Positions 16,455 through 24,100 of a DNA stretch of 64,000 nt are shown here, piece after piece. The notes below the pieces were generated by a model that ran no database searches, had not been told where the DNA came from, and saw nothing but the letters and a program-made list of their open reading frames with translations. A program made the position numbers and the translations under genes. Origin of the DNA: a virus; the IMG/VR virus record IMGVR_UViG_3300034691_000037, positions 22,682 through 86,681 of that record; one strand, written 5' to 3'. The number at the start of each line of letters is the position of its first letter. Positions within the stretch are counted from its first letter, which is position 1.

Positions 16455-17414
16455 TCAGATAGCGCCACGTCTAACTTTGCTGACGGTGGCCCACACCAGC
16501 GGTTGGCTGTAGACCACAGCGCCTGTTTTGTTTTCGGTAAGCTCCAAGGTCAGCAGGCCTTCTTCGCTCTGATCTAACCAGCCTCGGTAATCAGTGGTAC
16601 TGTTGTTGTACGTCACGTCCTTAACGGTGTAACGAATGTTGACCTTGGCGGGCAGGTTGTAGAATTCGATTTTGTTGATGAAGTCCACAGGTGTCACGCA
16701 CTTGGACAGCAGCTTCTTCATCAGAAGCAGCATATCGAAACTGATAGCGTGGTACTGCGAATACATACGCAGGTACTCAACCAGCTCAGGGCTGTGCTTA
16801 GGGTTGGCTAGCGCGGCAATGATGGTGGCTTCTTTGATACCGTCGTAGTTGATACGGTATTTGAAACGACCGGGGCGGTTCAGCATGGCGTCAACGAATT
16901 CGCGTTCGCTGTTGGCCGTGACGATGAAGAGGATGTTGCGCTTTTCGCTATCGCTGAACAGAGTCAGGACAGAGTTACGTTCTTCGCTCTTGTCGTACAC
17001 CTTGCCAAACTCATCGAACAACACGGCACAAGGGCCGAGCAGGTTGATGATGGTAGAGATGAGACTACCCGGCAATGGCGTAGTGATGTTCAGCACAGGC
17101 CGGCCTGAGTCAAGGACCATATTGCAAAGGTCTTCGGAAAGCATGGTTTTACCCGAGCCCTTCAGACCAACCAGGATCACGCCGACTGGCGAAGTGGTGC
17201 TGTTGTAATCGCTGATGATCAGATCACGGATAGTGTTGTGGTCACCGAGGGGGTCTTTCGGGATTTCGAACTGGGTACGGCCTTTGTACAGGCGAGGGCC
17301 TTCTTCCGACATCATCAGGTTGTAAACTGCGGCTGGCAGCTTATCGACCTTACGGGCCAGGTTAATATCCTGGACCAAATAGTTACTGTCTTGATCGGTA
17401 GTAATCAGGGGCAT
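16455..17414 (-). CDS. AAA+ ATPase
   Basis: 319 residues. Walker A is GLKGSGKT (83-90), Walker B is VLFDEFGK (131-138), sensor 1 is TAN (166-168) and the arginine-finger region is NRPGRF (about 179-184). This is a complete AAA+ core of the remodelling type. The family uses ATP-driven hexamers to unfold or remodel protein or nucleoprotein partners; the partner is unknown. A second AAA+ gene lies 1.5 kb upstream. The reading frame continues past the terminal TGA (see 16281-16454). Confidence 0.88.
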   Translation of the reverse strand: MPLITTDQDSNYLVQDINLARKVDKLPAAVYNLMMSEEGPRLYKGRTQFEIPKDPLGDHNTIRDLIISDYNSTTSPVGVILVGLKGSGKTMLSEDLCNMVLDSGRPVLNITTPLPGSLISTIINLLGPCAVLFDEFGKVYDKSEERNSVLTLFSDSEKRNILFIVTANSEREFVDAMLNRPGRFKYRINYDGIKEATIIAALANPKHSPELVEYLRMYSQYHAISFDMLLLMKKLLSKCVTPVDFINKIEFYNLPAKVNIRYTVKDVTYNNSTTDYRGWLDQSEEGLLTLELTENKTGAVVYSQPLVWATVSKVRRGAI

Positions 17415-17427
17415 TGCAATACTCCGG

Positions 17428-18069
17428 TTAGTTGACTTCCAATGTGATCATTATGCAGCGCTTCTCGCTATACGGGAGCGCGGCAACGTAATAGCCATTA
17501 GCCATTTTAGCAAAGCCATCATTTTCACTGGCTAGCTGATTGATGTTGTTGATAAGGGTCTCTATCTTTGGGTAAGGTAGTTTCTTAGATTTGAAAAACT
17601 CAGCGGGTAGATCTTCAACAGCGGTTATCTCTGACCTTAAGGTCGTGTTTTTAGATTCTTCGACCAGGTTGAAATAGTAAACGGTAATCTTACACGCCTT
17701 AACGTTTGAACTGTCACCTGATTTAGCGGCAGCCTGCATGTCTTTTAACAACATGATTGTAGCGCTAATCAGATAGCAGTCTTTATCGACCTCGTTAGTC
17801 TCCACCCTAACGCCGATAGTTTCATCGAGCCTTAGAACCACGCCCATCAGTACACGTTCAAGGACGCTGACCAGACGGTAAACTAGAATGCCTGACACGT
17901 CCTGCTTGCCACGTTGATGCCAGCACTTTGTTTTTAGCCGGTCAAGTTGCATCCCGTGATCCATCAAAAGAAAATCTTCGCCTACGACTTCGTAACCATC
18001 GACTGCGATGTATTTATCTGCATCCGGCTCAGAGCTTAATGGTTTACGGAATTCAAATACGTTATTCAT
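17428..18069 (-). CDS. Hypothetical protein (213 aa)
   Basis: The start is set at the second of two ATGs (18069, MNNVFEFRKPLSS) because GGGGG lies 5 nt before it. A longer reading from 18093 has no ribosome site. Soluble with no recognised domain. It is 13 nt upstream of the AAA+ gene and likely its transcript partner. A promoter-like element lies at 18113-18126. Confidence 0.75.
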   Translation of the reverse strand: MNNVFEFRKPLSSEPDADKYIAVDGYEVVGEDFLLMDHGMQLDRLKTKCWHQRGKQDVSGILVYRLVSVLERVLMGVVLRLDETIGVRVETNEVDKDCYLISATIMLLKDMQAAAKSGDSSNVKACKITVYYFNLVEESKNTTLRSEITAVEDLPAEFFKSKKLPYPKIETLINNINQLASENDGFAKMANGYYVAALPYSEKRCIMITLEVN

Positions 18070-18112
18070 CATAGCCCCCAAGGCGGTAAACATACTTGAT
18101 AGGGTTTTGGTA

Positions 18113-18126
18113 TCAAGTCACTATTG
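18113..18126 (-). promoter_or_regulatory. Weak match to the phage promoter element
   Basis: The minus strand reads CAATAGTGACTTGA, keeping the ACTTGA half of the shared element but a poor match to ACATTAC. It lies 43 nt before the start at 18069 and just below a terminator, where a promoter is needed. Confidence 0.3.
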
Positions 18127-18129
18127 CGA

Positions 18130-18163
18130 CATACAGGCAGGGCTTAACTGCCCTGCCTGTATG
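18130..18163 (-). terminator. Long hairpin with CATACA/TGTATG base
   Basis: CATACAGGCAGGGC (18130-18143), loop TTAACT, GCCCTGCCTGTATG (18150-18163) is a perfect 14-bp stem. It lies 10 nt past the stop of the 18173-18643 gene. Confidence 0.8.
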
Positions 18164-18172
18164 CTAGAAGTG

Positions 18173-18643
18173 TTACTTACGGGCAATCAAATCGAAGGTG
18201 TACAGATGCTTAACCGACAAGACGTCAGTGATCTCCGGATCGGGTAATTGACATGCAGCACGAATGCTGAAATGGTTGTGCGCTTGGTCAGCGCCTGTAA
18301 TGGTATCGCGCATCACTACGCCGAATGGGCCGTGGGGTCTGATGTCACCGATGATTACCGCCAACCCTGGTGATTGACGGCTTTCGATCAGGCGAATGTT
18401 ACTGGCTTCGCCACAGACACGTTCATTGTTTACAGTGCTGGCCCAGTCAGGGCGTGACAGACCACCGTTCTTTGGAACGCCCATCTCCATGTACATCTTC
18501 TTACCCTGGAGCGCTCTGACAGCCTTACGCAAGCTGTCGTTGAGTAAGTATGTCCGTCCAGTAATGCCGGTAGGTACGCCGACCTCCAGCAAGATTGATG
18601 TCTCTTGGATGGGAGCACCTGTTTGGTTATTGATAAATGACAT
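18173..18643 (-). CDS. Hypothetical protein (156 aa)
   Basis: 156-residue soluble protein beginning MSFINNQTGAPIQETSILLE. The ATG abuts the upstream stop (1-nt overlap). Beta-rich character; no family recognised. Confidence 0.78.
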   Translation of the reverse strand: MSFINNQTGAPIQETSILLEVGVPTGITGRTYLLNDSLRKAVRALQGKKMYMEMGVPKNGGLSRPDWASTVNNERVCGEASNIRLIESRQSPGLAVIIGDIRPHGPFGVVMRDTITGADQAHNHFSIRAACQLPDPEITDVLSVKHLYTFDLIARK

Positions 18644-18903
18644 TAGTTCTGCCCTTGTGGTTCCGCTTCGGCGATAACCGAATAACGCAACCGCGTGTTT
18701 GTAAAACGACCGATCTCGACGATGGTTGACATAGACAGCTTATTCATGTCACCCAAGTAGAGGATTGAGATTTGAGTAAGTGCAATACCGCTCAGTTTAG
18801 ACACCTGACCAAGCGTGTCGCCTGTAGCCCCAAGCTGTACACACTTGGCTTCAAGCAGACCAGTCAGTAATTTACGAAGCATTTCCAGTTCTGGAGTTGT
18901 CAT
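18643..18903 (-). CDS. Putative helix-turn-helix (XRE-like) regulator
   Basis: 86 residues from the ATG at 18903 (GAGGTG upstream; the longer reading would start at GTG). Residues ~32-75 (LGQVSKLSGIALTQISILYL onward to IGRFTNTRLR) fit the pattern of an XRE-type DNA-binding domain: helix, SG-x-x-x-x-x-I recognition turn, then a helix ending in a short basic stretch. It could regulate this small operon. A fold-level call only. Confidence 0.5.
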   Translation of the reverse strand: MTTPELEMLRKLLTGLLEAKCVQLGATGDTLGQVSKLSGIALTQISILYLGDMNKLSMSTIVEIGRFTNTRLRYSVIAEAEPQGQN

Positions 18904-18919
18904 AAACACCTCAAATAAT

Positions 18920-18940
18920 AGGGCGGGACTACCCCGCCCT
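18920..18940 (-). terminator. Hairpin terminator after the second AAA+ gene
   Basis: AGGGCGGG (18920-18927) and CCCGCCCT (18933-18940) pair around a short loop, then GTATG. It lies 11 nt after the stop of the AAA+ gene at 18951. Confidence 0.75.
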
Positions 18941-18950
18941 GTATGTATCG

Positions 18951-20057
18951 TTACTGAGAAAAGCCAACGCCGGTACGTTTGACGATACGGTCTTGGTGCA
19001 TTTCGTGATAGTTCAAAGCTTTCGCCAGGGTCATGGTTTTGTCATCCATATCCACCGATTCCAGTTCCATCATGTCACGCACAGCGTAGGCCTGTTCCTT
19101 CGACAGAAGTTCGAAACGAAGCACGTCGAAGCAACGACCTGGGCGTGTCAGTGCGTCGTCGGTGCCAGAGAGCGACTCCAGGTTGGTGGAGAAGATAATC
19201 TTCACATCACGACTTACAATGCCTTCAGCGGCGTTCAGGACAGCCGACATGTTGTCGTTACCCAGATCGCGAGACATCAGCAGACGGTCAGCGTCCTCAC
19301 AGATTACAACAGACCCTGCTGGACAGCCACGGATGTAGTCGGACAACCCTGGGTTCAGCAGAACATCCTGACGGTCGATCATGCTGATCTTGTCATCCCA
19401 GCCGCGTGCGTCCATCATCTGCAAGATGAAGTTAGACTTACCGGTACCCGGAGGACCAATCAGAACGAGGACGTTAGCCCTGGACTTCGCGAAAGCTGCC
19501 CAGACCTCAGCAGGCGTACGGCCAAAGTACGGGTAGAACAGAGTTTGGTTTTTGATCACGCCGATGGGTGGGATCGTTTCGATCGTCGTCGCAATCGCTT
19601 TGTCGTTCAGTGTCAGACGGCGCAGATGCGGTGTAACGCCTGTATCGATCAGCTCTTTGAATGTATCGCGGAAGTAGTTGACGAATGCATCGGTGCCGAT
19701 GACATCGTACTTGGCCTGAGTGGCGCTGGTGCTTGGATTGACGAAGGCACCGATGATTTCATCCTCGTTGATGATGAGCCGACCCATCAGGGTGCGCATG
19801 AAGCGCAGACCTTGAGGTTTGAGGATACCGTCCAGAACGACCTTGTGAATATGCCGGTCGTTCTCGCCGCCAGTTTTGCCATGGGCGATGTCGGCGGTGA
19901 GGTGCGCTTGCTGAGCATCCCAGCCTTTGCTGGAGAAGAACAGGCGGGAGATGTCGTAGATGTTATCGCCACGTAGCAATGGAAGCTGGTCGTTCCAATG
20001 CTTGATGTTATCGAGGAGGTTTTGACTTACAGGTTCTGGAATGAAATTGAGACGCAT
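18951..20057 (-). CDS. AAA+ ATPase with long N-terminal domain
   Basis: 368 residues. An N-terminal ~180-residue region of unknown fold is followed by an AAA+ core. Walker A is GPPGTGKS (201-208), the Walker B region is VVICEDADRLL (250-260), sensor STN is at 290-292 and the arginine-finger motif RPGR at 305-308. The arrangement resembles the Bcs1/FtsH/katanin-like branch. Likely a protein-remodelling motor. It follows the RKK small-protein cluster by 48 nt and could act on or with those products, which is inference from position only. Confidence 0.88.
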   Translation of the reverse strand: MRLNFIPEPVSQNLLDNIKHWNDQLPLLRGDNIYDISRLFFSSKGWDAQQAHLTADIAHGKTGGENDRHIHKVVLDGILKPQGLRFMRTLMGRLIINEDEIIGAFVNPSTSATQAKYDVIGTDAFVNYFRDTFKELIDTGVTPHLRRLTLNDKAIATTIETIPPIGVIKNQTLFYPYFGRTPAEVWAAFAKSRANVLVLIGPPGTGKSNFILQMMDARGWDDKISMIDRQDVLLNPGLSDYIRGCPAGSVVICEDADRLLMSRDLGNDNMSAVLNAAEGIVSRDVKIIFSTNLESLSGTDDALTRPGRCFDVLRFELLSKEQAYAVRDMMELESVDMDDKTMTLAKALNYHEMHQDRIVKRTGVGFSQ

Positions 20058-20104
20058 GTTAACTCCAACAGGGTTTGTTTAAATTCGATAAATAAGGTTA
20101 GGTA

Positions 20105-20311
20105 TTACGACTTTGTAAAATCTTTGCAACCACCTATGTGTACAGCAAGCATGACCTTATGAAACCTACATTGATCGCCATCAACGAAGTGACCTTCTGT
20201 CCGGAATGGCCGCGACGGACACACGGCATTATCATTGTCGATTGCGCCACTGCCGCCGTCTGGCGATGAAACCCGCGGATCGGCAAATTTCTTACGGGTT
20301 ATGTCCAACAT
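20105..20311 (-). CDS. RKK-family small protein 1 (68 aa)
   Basis: Begins MLDITRKKFADPRVSSPDGG; the start is the ATG at 20311 with GGAG six bases upstream. It shares with six upstream neighbours an N-terminal M-x(3-7)-RKK, then an acidic DGG-type stretch. The rest is divergent and His/Cys-containing. Last of the tandem array and shortest match at the C-terminus. Undescribed family to my knowledge. Confidence 0.7.
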   Translation of the reverse strand: MLDITRKKFADPRVSSPDGGSGAIDNDNAVCPSRPFRTEGHFVDGDQCRFHKVMLAVHIGGCKDFTKS

Positions 20312-20322
20312 ATTCAACTCCG

Positions 20323-20571
20323 CTAAGGCCGGGTGTAATCACAAGAATCACCATGTCCTGAAGCTCTGTTAGCTTGGTCCTTCCTATCGATTTCGGCATC
20401 GAAGATCCAGCCGGCCTTAAATAAATCTGGGTCTGTTCTATCAGCCGGGTGACCTGGCGATAACCACCACGGATCGTTATACCCAATGCCGTCAGGTATT
20501 GTGCCATAACCGCCCTCATCGCCAGGCTTTCGTCCCCGCATGGCTTTCTTACGATGCTGATCAATCGACAT
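20323..20571 (-). CDS. RKK-family small protein 2 (82 aa)
   Basis: The start is set at 20571 (MSIDQHRKKAMRGRKPGDEG), aligning it with its paralogs; the longer in-frame reading overlaps the next gene. It carries RKK at 7-9, DEGG, and a RTDPDLF segment shared with members 3-6. It overlaps the upstream gene by 11 nt. Confidence 0.7.
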   Translation of the reverse strand: MSIDQHRKKAMRGRKPGDEGGYGTIPDGIGYNDPWWLSPGHPADRTDPDLFKAGWIFDAEIDRKDQANRASGHGDSCDYTRP

Positions 20572-20794
20572 GTTCTTTATCCACAGGTCTAAAATCACCA
20601 CCGCGAAAGCGCCTAGTATCTCTATCAATTGAATTGATGAGATTTTCGGGGTCTGTCGCGAAACAACCAAGGCGCCGATTACCGTCATCTGAGAAGTGGG
20701 TGGTTACTCTTTTATTCCTAACTCCGCCCTCATCTTTACTGATCATCAGATGATCGCGAGAGAGAACTTTTTTACGGTATACGTCAGCTGCCAT
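20561..20794 (-). CDS. RKK-family small protein 3 (77 aa)
   Basis: Begins MAADVYRKKVLSRDH, with AGAGGG upstream. It has RKK at 7-9, DEGG, DDGNRR and a TDPENL segment, most similar to member 4 (both have DGNR). It overlaps both neighbours slightly, as expected of a coupled array. Confidence 0.75.
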   Translation of the reverse strand: MAADVYRKKVLSRDHLMISKDEGGVRNKRVTTHFSDDGNRRLGCFATDPENLINSIDRDTRRFRGGDFRPVDKEHVD

Positions 20795-21011
20795 GATGAG
20801 CCCTCTTAAACGGCGCGACGCCGCACACTCTGAACGGATCGAGCTCTCTGGCGGGGGTTAAGACATCCGGATCAAGTTGACCATTGCCTTCTGTGCGATT
20901 ACCGTCGTTGTAGTAATAGTCCCTCATTGTGTCAAGGGGTCTCCCACCATCGGATGATCTGCAGACCCACTCACCCGGCATTGCTTTCTTTCTGTGGTTG
21001 TCGTGACGCAT
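20784..21011 (-). CDS. RKK-family small protein 4 (75 aa)
   Basis: Begins MRHDNHRKKAMPGEWV, with GGGAG eight bases upstream. RKK at 7-9, SSDGGRPLDTM, NDGNRTEG and LDPDVL are the shared landmarks. The start region lies within an inverted GGGAGT...ACTCCC. Confidence 0.75.
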   Translation of the reverse strand: MRHDNHRKKAMPGEWVCRSSDGGRPLDTMRDYYYNDGNRTEGNGQLDPDVLTPARELDPFRVCGVAPFKRAHHGS

Positions 21012-21016
21012 GGGAG

Positions 21017-21271
21017 TTACTCCCGAGTGTAATTGGACAAATCTATTTTTTCTCTAGCCGCTTCAGCATCTTCTAGGCGAATAATGTCAAGATCAGGTTC
21101 GGTGGTGTAGTTTCCTTCGACAACGTGCCACTGCCTCATTACAAATTTCGCCTGATTAAAGTCACCGGAACGGTGAGTATCGTCAGTCATGGTTTCCCGA
21201 CCCGTGGATTCAGAAAACCAATGACAACGAGGTATATGCATCCATTTCTTTCTATCGTTACCTATGTCCAT
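21017..21271 (-). CDS. RKK-family small protein 5 (84 aa)
   Basis: The start at 21271 (MDIGNDRKKWMHIPRCHW) is an ATG with GGGAG upstream; an alternative GTG two codons earlier is too close to that site. It shares EPDLDIIRLEDAE and the terminal NYTRE with member 6, showing recent duplication of that pair. Confidence 0.8.
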   Translation of the reverse strand: MDIGNDRKKWMHIPRCHWFSESTGRETMTDDTHRSGDFNQAKFVMRQWHVVEGNYTTEPDLDIIRLEDAEAAREKIDLSNYTRE

Positions 21272-21276
21272 CCACA

Positions 21277-21516
21277 CTACTCCCGAGTGTAGTTCAATAA
21301 AGTGTGACGCTGGTTTACAAACTCAGCGTCCTCCTTACGAAATAGATCAAGATCGGGCTTATCGGTATACACGCCGTCGATGATGTAACCCTCTTTCATG
21401 TCAGAATAACTATAGTCACCCATGAAGTTACTGTGGTCATCAACCGTTTCCTGCCCTAACTCCATAACCAAATAAAAGCGGGATGCAGGCTCTTTCTTTC
21501 TGTCCATATCGTGCAT
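21277..21516 (-). CDS. RKK-family small protein 6 (79 aa)
   Basis: Begins MHDMDRKKEPASRFYLVMEL. Near-paralog of member 5 (KPDLDLFRKEDAEF and terminal LNYTRE). An internal ATG three codons in is possible. No strong ribosome site is visible, so it may be coupled. Confidence 0.78.
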   Translation of the reverse strand: MHDMDRKKEPASRFYLVMELGQETVDDHSNFMGDYSYSDMKEGYIIDGVYTDKPDLDLFRKEDAEFVNQRHTLLNYTRE

Positions 21517-21532
21517 AATGAATTTTATCTCA

Positions 21533-21724
21533 TTAAGACTTCATGTCACAAAAACTACTGAACATGTATACGGGAGTGAACCCACTCAGGAAGCCACCGC
21601 CATCCCTATCCGTAGGAACTCGCTGATAGGGCTGCTTGTAGTCCATTATTGTCGACCTTCCACCACCATCTTCATTAAGGCTTGGCATTTCTTCTTTCTT
21701 ACGTTCTATATTTAACCTGTCCAT
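21533..21724 (-). CDS. RKK-family small protein 7 (63 aa)
   Basis: The start at 21724 (MDRLNIERKKEEMPSLNEDG) has an excellent GGAGGTG at 7 nt; the long reading upstream crosses the terminator at 21796. It has RKK at 9-11 and two DGGG runs, with an aromatic, Met/Cys-rich end. First gene of the array after that terminator; ACATCAT on the minus strand near 21753 may be part of its promoter. Confidence 0.72.
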   Translation of the reverse strand: MDRLNIERKKEEMPSLNEDGGGRSTIMDYKQPYQRVPTDRDGGGFLSGFTPVYMFSSFCDMKS

Positions 21725-21795
21725 AGACACCTCCAGGACGTTCTCTATTACCATGATGTATTGCCGTAGACTTTTACAGCGATCTAACCCATACG

Positions 21796-21829
21796 GCATA
21801 TAGGCAGGGCGTACGCCCTGCCTATATGC
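21796..21829 (-). terminator. 15-bp perfect hairpin with GCATATA/TATATGC base
   Basis: GCATATAGGCAGGGC (21796-21810), loop GTAC, GCCCTGCCTATATGC (21815-21829). It separates the RKK array from the gene at 21831-22091 and nearly touches that gene's stop. Confidence 0.85.
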
Positions 21830-21830
21830 T

Positions 21831-22091
21831 TTACGCAAGGTCCATTTCATTCATCAAGACCACTAAGGGTATTGTTGTAAGCTCCTTTAAGGGACTGTCC
21901 TTCTCGCTACCAATGACCACTCCCGACTCCAGGTGCATGTAGCCGTACCAACCATGTTTAATACGCCTAATTAGCAGTCCAGAATCGGGATGGCTACCCT
22001 GCACCTCGTAGAGTAACCGATCACTGTCGTTGGGTATGACGAACCTATCCCCAACTAATAGACGATGTCGATTGACCCGTATGGTTTCCAT
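21831..22091 (-). CDS. Hypothetical protein (86 aa)
   Basis: 86 residues, beginning METIRVNRHRLLVGDRFVIP with a beta-rich, small-barrel-like character (VQGSHPDSGLLIRRIKHGWY). Single-gene transcript between two terminators. No family recognised. Confidence 0.75.
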   Translation of the reverse strand: METIRVNRHRLLVGDRFVIPNDSDRLLYEVQGSHPDSGLLIRRIKHGWYGYMHLESGVVIGSEKDSPLKELTTIPLVVLMNEMDLA

Positions 22092-22134
22092 CCCGCAATA
22101 CCTCTGGAAGGCTCATGTCATTAACACAAAAATA

Positions 22135-22176
22135 AAAATAAAGCATAAAGTCAGCCTTTCGGCCGACCTATGCTTT
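22135..22176 (-). terminator. GAAA-loop hairpin terminator
   Basis: On the minus strand AAGCATA...GTCGGCC, loop GAAA, GGCTGAC...TATGCTT pairs with one G-U wobble. The stable GNRA loop forms only in the minus transcript. It lies just past the stop of the 22192-22680 gene, and the outer arms again are GCATA/TATGC. Between this hairpin and the start codon at 22091 I see no other feature. Confidence 0.7.
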
Positions 22177-22191
22177 ATTGATCACCTGCAG

Positions 22192-22680
22192 TTATTCAGG
22201 CTGTGTGGCCACAAATACTTCAGCCGGTACGGTGAGATCGACCGCGGTGAGTCCCCGACCGTGGACCGCACCATCCGCCAAGTCAGACCGGGCTTTCATG
22301 AAGCCGATGGTGTCGTGTTGGTGGTCGTGTAGTTCATGACCACCAACTGTCTTATCGGCAGGGGTGCGTGCCGATACAACGGCGAACTCGCCACGGCGCA
22401 ACCCGCCATCATCAACTGGCACCAATCCCAGATCTTCAGCCGTCTGAACGTATTTGGTCCGACCGCGCTGTAAACCCAGGTCTTCGGCAGTCTGGGCGTC
22501 CAGCATGTCCGACACTGGCTCGGATGTACCCGGAGTGCGACCATACGTCACGTTATCAGGCAACAGCGATGGGAGCAGCATGCGGTTCTTGGCATTCAGC
22601 TCTTCCAGTTGCCGATGCATTTCGTACTGTGCGTTGTGACGTTCAACTGCTTGTTGCTTGCGGACTTTATTACGACTCAT
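22192..22680 (-). CDS. Hypothetical protein with duplicated QTAEDLGL motif (162 aa)
   Basis: 162 residues. The basic N-terminus (MSRNKVRKQQAVERHNAQYE) is followed by a helical segment, then two copies of QTAEDLGL about 16 residues apart near residues 63-86, and a His-rich part (GGHELHDHQHD). The repeated octapeptide suggests a short binding motif present twice. Function unknown. Confidence 0.75.
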   Translation of the reverse strand: MSRNKVRKQQAVERHNAQYEMHRQLEELNAKNRMLLPSLLPDNVTYGRTPGTSEPVSDMLDAQTAEDLGLQRGRTKYVQTAEDLGLVPVDDGGLRRGEFAVVSARTPADKTVGGHELHDHQHDTIGFMKARSDLADGAVHGRGLTAVDLTVPAEVFVATQPE

Positions 22681-22695
22681 GACAATATACCTTTA

Positions 22696-23007
22696 TTAAC
22701 GTTCGAGATGAACCGTGTGGGGCAGGTAGCCGAAACACGTTCCGATAGAGTTCTTATCCAGCTTGATATATTCCTCCCAAGCCAGTTCGATGCGCGCATT
22801 ACTCAGATACACTATCTGAACGTGGTCAGGTGAGATATGGCTGATCCCATACACCACGTACCCATGCTGACAAATGAGTTTAGTAAATGAACCCGCTACA
22901 GCGTGCGCAGGGACCTGAACAACACCATGCTCGTTCGTGACCGAGTGGTGGTCAACAATCACGGGTTCGTACGCGATTGGAAGATCCGACCGTCTGAAGT
23001 TGATCAT
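22696..23007 (-). CDS. Hypothetical protein (103 aa)
   Basis: 103 residues beginning MINFRRSDLPIAYEPVIVDH; beta-rich with several His. It overlaps the upstream stop by 4 nt. The central part (YGISHISPDHVQIVYLSNAR) is hydrophobic but not a membrane helix. No family recognised. Confidence 0.75.
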   Translation of the reverse strand: MINFRRSDLPIAYEPVIVDHHSVTNEHGVVQVPAHAVAGSFTKLICQHGYVVYGISHISPDHVQIVYLSNARIELAWEEYIKLDKNSIGTCFGYLPHTVHLER

Positions 23008-23483
23008 TGCACCACCTTCCGTCGTTCGGCTTCTTCTTTCTCAAACTTCTTGCGGTTGTAATCGTTGAAGTCATCAATCGACATGAAGCAGCTTGGGATG
23101 GCGTGGACACACCGATGTCCCGCATCCTGAATTATCTGCGCACAGATCCCGCGTTTAACTTGCCGGGATGGGCCAACGACCAATACCACATAGGCCTTTG
23201 TGATTTCGTACAGGTTTCGGATAACGAAGACTACTCGTTTACCTTCCCACTCATCAAGAAATGCCCGGACGGCTCGCTTTTCTTCCTTGATATCCACGGC
23301 CTCAGACAGGAGTTCCTGCTCTCGCTGTATGCGACGCCAGTAGTTAAACTTACGGACGTGTCGGTCAATCTTTGCAACCTCCTTGGCTGGAAGTGCGTGC
23401 AGCTTACCGCGAGCAGCGTTGATCAACGATTCGTAATGCTCGGTCGACATTACAACCTGGTGGTGGTCTTTATTCTCTTTCAT
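23004..23483 (-). CDS. Hypothetical protein (159 aa)
   Basis: 159 residues, with a helical charged N-terminal half and an alpha/beta C-terminal part (VVFVIRNLYEITKAYVVLVV) ending in a basic helix (NRKKFEKEEAERRKVVQ). Coupled by overlaps to both neighbours. Function unknown. Confidence 0.75.
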   Translation of the reverse strand: MKENKDHHQVVMSTEHYESLINAARGKLHALPAKEVAKIDRHVRKFNYWRRIQREQELLSEAVDIKEEKRAVRAFLDEWEGKRVVFVIRNLYEITKAYVVLVVGPSRQVKRGICAQIIQDAGHRCVHAIPSCFMSIDDFNDYNRKKFEKEEAERRKVVQ

Positions 23484-23854
23484 GCTGCGGCGTCCTCTTC
23501 ATCATCCTCTTTAACCTCTGCGTCACGAATACCAACGCCGACGTCTTTGGTGAGGAAGCTCTGCAGATCCTGGGAGATACGAGATGCCAGGATTTCAGGT
23601 TCACGCTTATCCGCGAAATAGATCATGAGATCAGTCTTCAGGTACTTGCGCTTCTTGTTGTAAACTGCAATCAGCTTAAGATCAATGCCGATGCGTTCAA
23701 GCATCGAGATCCTTTCAGCCATCGGCAGACGACCTGCAACCGTTTCTTTCTTGCTGAAGAACCAGGTGTACAGGGCGAGGATGGCCGCAGCGTAATCCTT
23801 GTTTACCAGTTCGGCTTGGGCTTTTTCAAACATAGCTGTGTCACTTTTGCGCAT
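23480..23854 (-). CDS. Hypothetical protein (124 aa)
   Basis: 124 residues, helical, with a highly acidic C-terminus (EVKEDDEEDAAA). Contains YNKKRKYLKTDLMIYFADKR in the middle. No domain recognised. Confidence 0.75.
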   Translation of the reverse strand: MRKSDTAMFEKAQAELVNKDYAAAILALYTWFFSKKETVAGRLPMAERISMLERIGIDLKLIAVYNKKRKYLKTDLMIYFADKREPEILASRISQDLQSFLTKDVGVGIRDAEVKEDDEEDAAA

Positions 23855-23875
23855 GATAAATCTCCAGGGCGTGTG

Positions 23876-24100
23876 TTATTTAGAGGCGTCTGACTTAGCA
23901 CGCATCCAGCAAAGTCGGTAGGTGGAATCGAGGTGGTCTTGACCATGACCTTTAGCGCGTTCGAACTCAACACACTTATCCATGCTGGCCACAACCGTAT
24001 TGCCGACATCCCGCTGATGAATCCAGTGGGGCGTCACGATTGTTACGAATACAACAAAGAGGATGAGTAAGATAACTGATCCCCATGCACGAGCTGACAT
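23876..24100 (-). CDS. Small membrane-anchored or secreted protein (74 aa)
   Basis: Residues 7-26 (GSVILLILFVVFVTIVTPHW) are a membrane helix or uncleaved signal anchor. A ~45-residue exported tail with two Cys follows (C38 region and C66 region). The start overlaps the stop of the phosphatase gene. Function unknown. Confidence 0.75.
   Translation of the reverse strand: MSARAWGSVILLILFVVFVTIVTPHWIHQRDVGNTVVASMDKCVEFERAKGHGQDHLDSTYRLCWMRAKSDASK

Noticed and set aside
18993-19976. Plus-strand open frame (327 codons) opposite the second AAA+ gene
   Set aside because: The minus strand has complete Walker A, Walker B and arginine-finger motifs; the plus frame is a shadow.
20323-20688. Longer start for RKK protein 2 giving a 121-residue protein with a hydrophobic N-terminus
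   Set aside because: It would overlap the neighbouring RKK gene by over 100 nt; the internal ATG aligns exactly with the family N-terminus.
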